Source: Paracoccus shanxieyensis (GTDB lineage Bacteria > Pseudomonadota > Alphaproteobacteria > Rhodobacterales > Rhodobacteraceae). From it: a DNA stretch of 64,000 bases. Shown piece by piece: positions 60,501 through 64,000 of this stretch; position 1 is the stretch's first letter, and the number at the start of each line of letters is the position of its first letter. The position numbers and the translations under genes were made by a program. The stretch lies in contig NZ_WMII01000013.1 in assembly GCF_009711265.1 (NCBI RefSeq), positions 1 through 64,000 of the forward strand. The letters run 5' to 3'. The notes beneath the pieces are model-generated. The model saw nothing but the letters and a program-made list of their open reading frames with translations, was not told the DNA's origin and did not search any database.

Positions 60501-62420
60501 ATTGGTCCATTCGGTAAAGCCCGCGCCCCACCACGCGTCGTTTTCCGGGAAGGTGTGGAACTGCGGCAGGTAAAAGGCGATGACCCGCGCCATCGGATCG
60601 GTCAGATCGGCCTGCACGCGGCGCGGCACGAAATGATCGGCGGTATCGACGTGAACCGGGTCGGTATCCTTGCCCGCCTTGGCCGGGGCGTCGTCCGCCG
60701 CATCGAAGCGGCTGCGCGCCGCCTGAGGCGCTTTCGGCTTTTCAAAGCGCGCGATCTGCAGGCTTTGCCACTGATGATAAAGCGCGGTCGAGCCGAACAG
60801 CCTGCGCCCCAGATCCGAGCCGAACATCCGGTTCTTGAAGGCGATGCGCTTGCTGTCCGACACCGGCAGATTGCGCCAGATCCCCAGCGCCGCGCCGCCC
60901 GCCAGCCGCCTCAGCCCGCGGCGGGTCTTGCTGACGCCCCGGCCCAGCTTGCGCATCGGCGCGGTGATCCGCCACGAGCGGCTGTCATAGGTGGCGCGCA
61001 GCATGGCCGTCAGGTTCTCGATCTCGGCCAGCCGGTCCTTGACGCCTTGGGCGTAATGGCCGGATTCGATGCGCGCGGCCTCATAGGCGCTGCGGGTGGC
61101 TTCATGGGCGGCGCGCGTGGCCTCATGGGCGCTGCGGCTGGTGTCAAGCTCGGCGCTGCGGGCACTCAGTTCGTGCGCGATGGCCTTGGCATGGTTGTCC
61201 AGTTCGGTGATATGCTGGCCCATGCGCTGTGCATCGGCCTGCGTGGCCTGCAATTCGGCCTGCGTGCGGGCCAGCGTCTCGCGGTCCTGATGCCATTGTG
61301 CAAGGTCTTTGCGCGCCGCCTCGATCTGGGCCTGCCGCTCGGCCAGTTGCGACCGCATGTCGCTGATATACTGTTCGTTTTTCTTGTTCAGTTCCGAGAC
61401 GACATCATGCAGTTGCCAGATGCCCTTGAGGTTGTGCTCAAGCTCAGCATTCTTGGCGCGCAGCGTCTCGGCAGCCTGCGTTTGCGCGGCGGCATCGGCG
61501 CTTGCCCCGGCCAGTGCCTTCTGCGCGTCGCGATAGGAGGGCAGGGTCAGTTCGACCAGTTCGTCGAATTGGCCGCGAATGCGGTCCAGTTCGGCCAGCG
61601 CATCGGGGTCCATGGGGTTCGCGACCAGCAGCTGGCAGGCGGCATGGACACGCAGCGCCAAGCCGCGCGTATAGGTGGTTTCCTCAAGATCCTGCGCCGT
61701 CCAGCGGTTATGGCGGGCATCGCGGACGATGGCGCCGTCGATCTGGGGGGCGGCATCGTCAAGGCTGGTGGGCCAGTCCAGCGCCAGATCCTTGCCGACC
61801 CGGCGCAACTGGCCGCGCCAGTCGTCGAACAGGCTGTCATAGGCGATGAAGCTGCGCCGGATCCCGCGCGAGTCGCGCTCGGCATCCAGAAAATGCCGCA
61901 GCCACAGCAGCACGCCTTCGCGCAGCGAAATCCCGTCGCGCGCCGCCAGCGAGCTTGCGACCTCCAGCGGGTTGCGGAACGGAATGACGGCCAGCGGCGC
62001 GATGTCTTCGGCGGCCAGCGCCCGCAGCAGTGGCGGCAGCACGCGGCAGGTGCGCGGTTCCTTCAGCACGCTCAGCGGCGCGTTGCCCAGTTCATTGGCC
62101 AGAAAGCTGCGCAGGTCAGAGACATATTGCGCCATCAGATCGCGCGGCGCCGCGTCCAGATCCAGCCGCGACCAGTCATGCCAATTGCTGCCCAGATCGG
62201 TCAGCAGACGCTCATTGCGGTCGTTCAGCGTCACCGGCTCGAAATGGCCGTATTCATTGTCCTTGGTCGCGCCGATCAGCCGCGTCGGCAGCTTGGCACC
62301 CAGCAGTCCCAGAAGCTGCGCCAGAACGCTGGTGCCAGAGCGGTGCATGCCCAGAACCAGCAGGCATTGACGGCTGGAGGCAGGTTGCTTTTTCGGGGCC
62401 TTCGGGCGCTTGCTGGACAA
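57585..62420 (-). CDS. giant modular protein: sulfotransferase, coiled coil, WbsX/GH99-like, GT4, GT2
   Basis: 1611 residues. About 1-250: sulfotransferase-like domain with an intact P-loop (LLVLGMHRSGTSVLAQLLGL, residues 20-39). About 290-480: long coiled coil, ending in exact heptads (SAHEATR, AAHEATR, SAYEAAR). About 600-955: a WbsX/GH99-like domain (FYLPQFHTFPENDAWWGAGF; FYWYWFDGKRLMEKP; WANENWTRRWDG; FCNAWNEWAEGAHLEPD). About 960-1320: a GT4 glycosyltransferase (HLHGAQFLLLNLARAYKQAG; the donor-site GSGYIDHRKGADLFVRAL and EDPYPSVVLEAMAAELPV). About 1325-1545: a GT2 domain (ISVIVPSYNYEAYIRDRLDS; DDCSTDRS; WIAEADD). It should be cytoplasmic and build or trim a polysaccharide repeat. It is first in a three-gene minus-strand group, after ssb by 131 bases. 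Confidence 0.88.
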   Translation of the reverse strand: MSSKRPKAPKKQPASSRQCLLVLGMHRSGTSVLAQLLGLLGAKLPTRLIGATKDNEYGHFEPVTLNDRNERLLTDLGSNWHDWSRLDLDAAPRDLMAQYVSDLRSFLANELGNAPLSVLKEPRTCRVLPPLLRALAAEDIAPLAVIPFRNPLEVASSLAARDGISLREGVLLWLRHFLDAERDSRGIRRSFIAYDSLFDDWRGQLRRVGKDLALDWPTSLDDAAPQIDGAIVRDARHNRWTAQDLEETTYTRGLALRVHAACQLLVANPMDPDALAELDRIRGQFDELVELTLPSYRDAQKALAGASADAAAQTQAAETLRAKNAELEHNLKGIWQLHDVVSELNKKNEQYISDMRSQLAERQAQIEAARKDLAQWHQDRETLARTQAELQATQADAQRMGQHITELDNHAKAIAHELSARSAELDTSRSAHEATRAAHEATRSAYEAARIESGHYAQGVKDRLAEIENLTAMLRATYDSRSWRITAPMRKLGRGVSKTRRGLRRLAGGAALGIWRNLPVSDSKRIAFKNRMFGSDLGRRLFGSTALYHQWQSLQIARFEKPKAPQAARSRFDAADDAPAKAGKDTDPVHVDTADHFVPRRVQADLTDPMARVIAFYLPQFHTFPENDAWWGAGFTEWTNVRPAKPMFPGHYQPHEPLDIGYYDLTDLQAQERQIELAKLYGIGGFCFYWYWFDGKRLMEKPMQQWLAHPDRLDFPFCACWANENWTRRWDGKDSEVLIGQNHSPEDDLAFIADLAPYLRDPRYIRIDGKALVMVYRPSLLPDPKATAERWRTWCRDNGVGEIYLAYTQSFESEDPRNYGFDAAIEFPPNNASPTVLTDRIKDLDPEFTGIVYDWNSYVDRSRDYPQPDYRLIRSVCPAWDNTARRKKGGAIFLNSTPQEYGRWLGNAMTRTMLDAPTPDERIIFCNAWNEWAEGAHLEPDTRFGYAWLETTRNALDPRARPRHITLIGHDAHLHGAQFLLLNLARAYKQAGLAVKILLLEGGPLVKDYAEVAELIELPDPVTRRDDALRLLRGLRHEHAEVAVCNTTVSGSVLPLLQETGYSSVALVHEMRSVFAQMDLSRQIADLATAGAPVVFPARIVREQFEQALGAPVSTAILRPQGMYLRPALRDGSQRDGLRREYGIADDTPLLLGSGYIDHRKGADLFVRALAALRAKGVAAQAIWIGHEDRNFMAEVRALADNLGVSDAIRFPGRQSDPARFYAAADVFLLTSREDPYPSVVLEAMAAELPVVMFQGVTGSEDLAERGLALAVEAEDPEAMAEATARLLDRPGGRTEMTARAAKVIAEETGFTDYAFDLLKIAGRPVPRISVIVPSYNYEAYIRDRLDSVIAQDMPVLEIIVLDDCSTDRSPDIIAELAANSPAPIRFVPNTTNSGNVFRQWQKGLELARGDYIWIAEADDLAAPDFLSTVMRGFEQPGVVLSYCESAQIDGQGNPLANDYRYYTDPICPGKWAANYVNPGRAEIEQALFLKNTILNASAAVMRTDALRAVFHTHREEIEGLRFAGDWAVYLNLATQGDIAYSALSKNWHRRHQSSVTISNFNEKQLDEIRAMQAKARGLIGPDSARDARADAYISELRTQFGLAEPAPQEA

Positions 62421-62441
62421 ATCGGATCTTTCGGATGATGC

Positions 62442-62502
62442 GCCGGCAGGGCAAGTCGGGCTGTGCCGGCAAACGGGCCGTGGTCAATCGGGTGCCACGG
62501 CC
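62442..62502 (-). terminator. two hairpins between ssb and the giant gene
   Basis: GCCGGCA (62442-62448)/TGCCGGC (62464-62470) and GGCCGTGG (62476-62483)/CCACGGCC (62495-62502) are perfect stems. No clear T-tract follows on the minus strand (CCCGTTTG), so they may give partial termination of ssb transcripts. Confidence 0.5.
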
Positions 62503-62551
62503 TTGGGACGGAATGGCGGACGCGTGGTCGCGGCCCGCCCGTGCCGTGGGA

Positions 62552-63100
62552 TCAGAACGGGATTTCGTCGTCGAAGTCCGGCCGACCGCCGCCCGAGGAT
62601 TGCCCCCCGGAAGATTGACCGCCCGAGCCGCCGCGACCGCCGCCCGAGGAATAGCCGCCGCCCGACGATCCGCCGTCATAGCCACCGCCATAACCGCCAT
62701 CATCGTCGCGACCGCCGCCATAGCCGCCACCGCCGCCGCCCTGACCGCCGCGACCGTCCAGCATGGTCAATTCGCTGCGGAAGGGGCGCAGCGCCACTTC
62801 GGTCGAATAGCGGTCATTGCCCTGCTGGTCCTGCCATTTGCGGGTTTCCAGCTGGCCCTCGACATAGACCTTGCTGCCTTTTTTCAGATATTGCTCGGCC
62901 ACGCGGACCAGCGGCTCGGAATAGATGGCGATGGTGTGCCATTCCGTGCGCTCGCGGCGTTCGCCGGAATTGCGGTCCTTCCAGGTTTCGGACGTGGCGA
63001 TGCGCAGGTTCGCCACCTTGCCGCCGTTCTGGAAGCTGCGGATTTCGGGGTCTTGACCCAGATTGCCGATCAGGATCACCTTGTTCACGCTGCCTGCCAT
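62552..63100 (-). CDS. ssb: single-stranded DNA-binding protein
   Basis: 182 residues from the ATG at 63100 ([20 protein letters not shown]); the longer open frame is not SSB. OB-fold domain 1-110 ([60 protein letters not shown]). A Gly/Ser-rich flexible linker follows, then the acidic tip DFDDEIPF that recruits repair proteins. No SOS box is seen in the 150 bases upstream. The linker is rich in GGYGGG runs, which makes it prone to length change. Confidence 0.96.
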   Translation of the reverse strand: MAGSVNKVILIGNLGQDPEIRSFQNGGKVANLRIATSETWKDRNSGERRERTEWHTIAIYSEPLVRVAEQYLKKGSKVYVEGQLETRKWQDQQGNDRYSTEVALRPFRSELTMLDGRGGQGGGGGGYGGGRDDDGGYGGGYDGGSSGGGYSSGGGRGGSGGQSSGGQSSGGGRPDFDDEIPF

Positions 63101-63328
63101 GTGCCTTGTCCTTCGTCTTGTCCATGCATCTTGCACGTGATCTAGCGCTTCTGGGCCCATGGCGGCAAGGGGCATGGCATCAGGGCGTATCGGGGCTGAA
63201 CGGTGCGGTTTAGGCGGTATTTCGCCTATTTTTGCGGCGTGCCGGTCGCGGCTGAAACGACTTGCGGCACTTCGGGAAGTTTGGGCTATAGTGCCACGCA
63301 AAAAACATGGCGGCATGAGGGACGACAG

Positions 63329-63976
63329 ATGCATTCATCAGAACGCGCCGGGCTGCGCCTTATTGGTCGTGCCGCCCTGGTTTTCACGCTGGGCATGGGG
63401 CTTGCACTTCCTGCTGCGGCGGATGGGCTGCGGCTGCAAAAGAGCGGCAGCAAGTCGCGCGTGGCCCAGTTCGAGCGGCAGACCCGGCTGATGGATTCGC
63501 GCCTGTCGGGGCAATATGAAAAGTCGATCCGCCTGAAGCCGGGCAGCGCCAGTTCCAAAAGCGTGGTGATCCTTGATCTGCCGGGCAATATCCCCGCCTA
63601 TCAGGGCAACCGCCGCAGCCAGTATCTGCCACATGCCCGTGCGGCCGCGCGCAAGCATGGCGTCCCCGAGGATCTGTTCCTGCGGCTGGTGCAGCAGGAA
63701 TCGGGCTGGAACGCCTCGGCCCGGTCGCATAAGGGCGCGCGCGGTCTGGCGCAGCTGATGCCCGGCACGGCGGCCAAGCTGGGCGTCGATCCCAGCGATC
63801 CGGTGCAGAATCTGGACGGCGGCGCGCGTTACCTGCGCATGATGTACAATACGTTCGGAAGCTGGCGGCTGGCGCTGGCGGCCTATAATGCCGGGCCGGG
63901 CGCGGTGCAGAAATATGGCGGCGTGCCGCCCTTCCGCGAGACCAAGAACTACGTCCGCATCATCCATGGAAGCTGA
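63329..63976 (+). CDS. lytic transglycosylase
   Basis: 215 residues from the ATG at 63329, after GAGGGACG. Signal peptide [20 protein letters not shown], cleavage near ADG (residue 33). The SLT catalytic domain covers about 98-215. Catalytic Glu is at about 124 in [31 protein letters not shown] and [17 protein letters not shown] are the family blocks. It cleaves peptidoglycan glycan strands in the periplasm. A TATAGT -10 lies at 63287-63292. Divergent from ssb. Confidence 0.92.
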   Translation: MHSSERAGLRLIGRAALVFTLGMGLALPAAADGLRLQKSGSKSRVAQFERQTRLMDSRLSGQYEKSIRLKPGSASSKSVVILDLPGNIPAYQGNRRSQYLPHARAAARKHGVPEDLFLRLVQQESGWNASARSHKGARGLAQLMPGTAAKLGVDPSDPVQNLDGGARYLRMMYNTFGSWRLALAAYNAGPGAVQKYGGVPPFRETKNYVRIIHGS

Positions 63977-63985
63977 AAGAAACGG

Positions 63986-64000
63986 GCCGCAGAACGCGGC
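63986..64000 (+). terminator. hairpin at the window edge after the transglycosylase
   Basis: GCCGC (63986-63990) and GCGGC (63996-64000) pair around AGAAC. The stem could extend beyond the window, so its full form and any T-tract cannot be seen. Confidence 0.45.

Noticed and set aside
57621..62438. 1605-codon open frame antisense to the giant modular gene
   Set aside because: It exactly shadows the real gene; GC-rich codon bias removes stops on the opposite strand. The product has no domain, start site or normal composition.
62552..63334. 260-residue version of SSB
   Set aside because: SSB begins [12 protein letters not shown] at 63100; the extension would cover the divergent promoter region of the transglycosylase.

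Overview
This is a GC-rich chromosomal window from an alphaproteobacterium of the Rhodobacteraceae, most likely Paracoccus or a close relative. The best evidence is the aa3 oxidase block ctaC-ctaB-small ORF-ctaG-ctaE, whose CtaC closely resembles Paracoccus CtaC. Two GTTC-N7-GTTC SOS boxes, a DUF3333-type PstA, an alphaproteobacterial imuA-imuB-dnaE2 cassette and metZ fit the same assignment. Coding density is high, and nearly all the long reverse-frame ORFs are codon-bias shadows. The identifications come from reading the sequence and remembering families; no database search was run.

Layout: 1-0.8 kb is a remnant of a restriction-endonuclease-like protein. 0.8-4.2 kb is carB. 4.2-7.0 kb holds a 5'-truncated acyltransferase remnant, an APC permease and a 0.8-kb gap with an unusual inverted-repeat element. 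7.0-8.2 kb is aroC. 8.3-14.2 kb is the Pho regulon block pstS-pstC-pstA-pstB-phoU-phoB. 14.3-19.6 kb (minus strand) holds a repeat-rich OmpA-family protein, dprA with a CtrA-like upstream site, and tldD. 19.7-24.0 kb encodes cytochrome aa3 oxidase subunits and assembly factors, followed by thrC, an M16 peptidase, a GNAT acetyltransferase and an FAD oxidoreductase in overlapping order (24.0-28.6 kb).

28.6-31.6 kb has a divergent LysR/DoxX pair and a CoA-transferase. 31.7-34.2 kb is the methionine importer metNIQ, followed by tpiA, an A-type Fe-S carrier and rpsD. 36.5-41 kb has two poorly known genes and aconitase, with a perfect 16-bp palindrome upstream. 41-45 kb has a DUF1223 protein, a YciB-like membrane protein, metZ with a two-state structured leader, and folE2. 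45.3-49.9 kb has an SOS-box-linked uvrD, a quinone oxidoreductase/HxlR pair, RNase P RNA and rpmG. 49.9-55.2 kb is the SOS mutagenesis cassette.

55.3-62.4 kb is the most unusual region. Three minus-strand genes encode a protein with a degenerate sulfotransferase domain joined to an SGNH (AlgX/AlgJ-like) domain, an intact sulfotransferase, and a 1611-residue chain joining sulfotransferase, coiled coil, WbsX/GH99-like, GT4 and GT2 modules. It looks like a compact locus for a sulfated or acetylated surface polysaccharide. The window ends with ssb and a lytic transglycosylase.

Three copies of a 24-bp repeat (TGAGTATTTG...) lie at gene ends near 31.7 and 49.0 kb.
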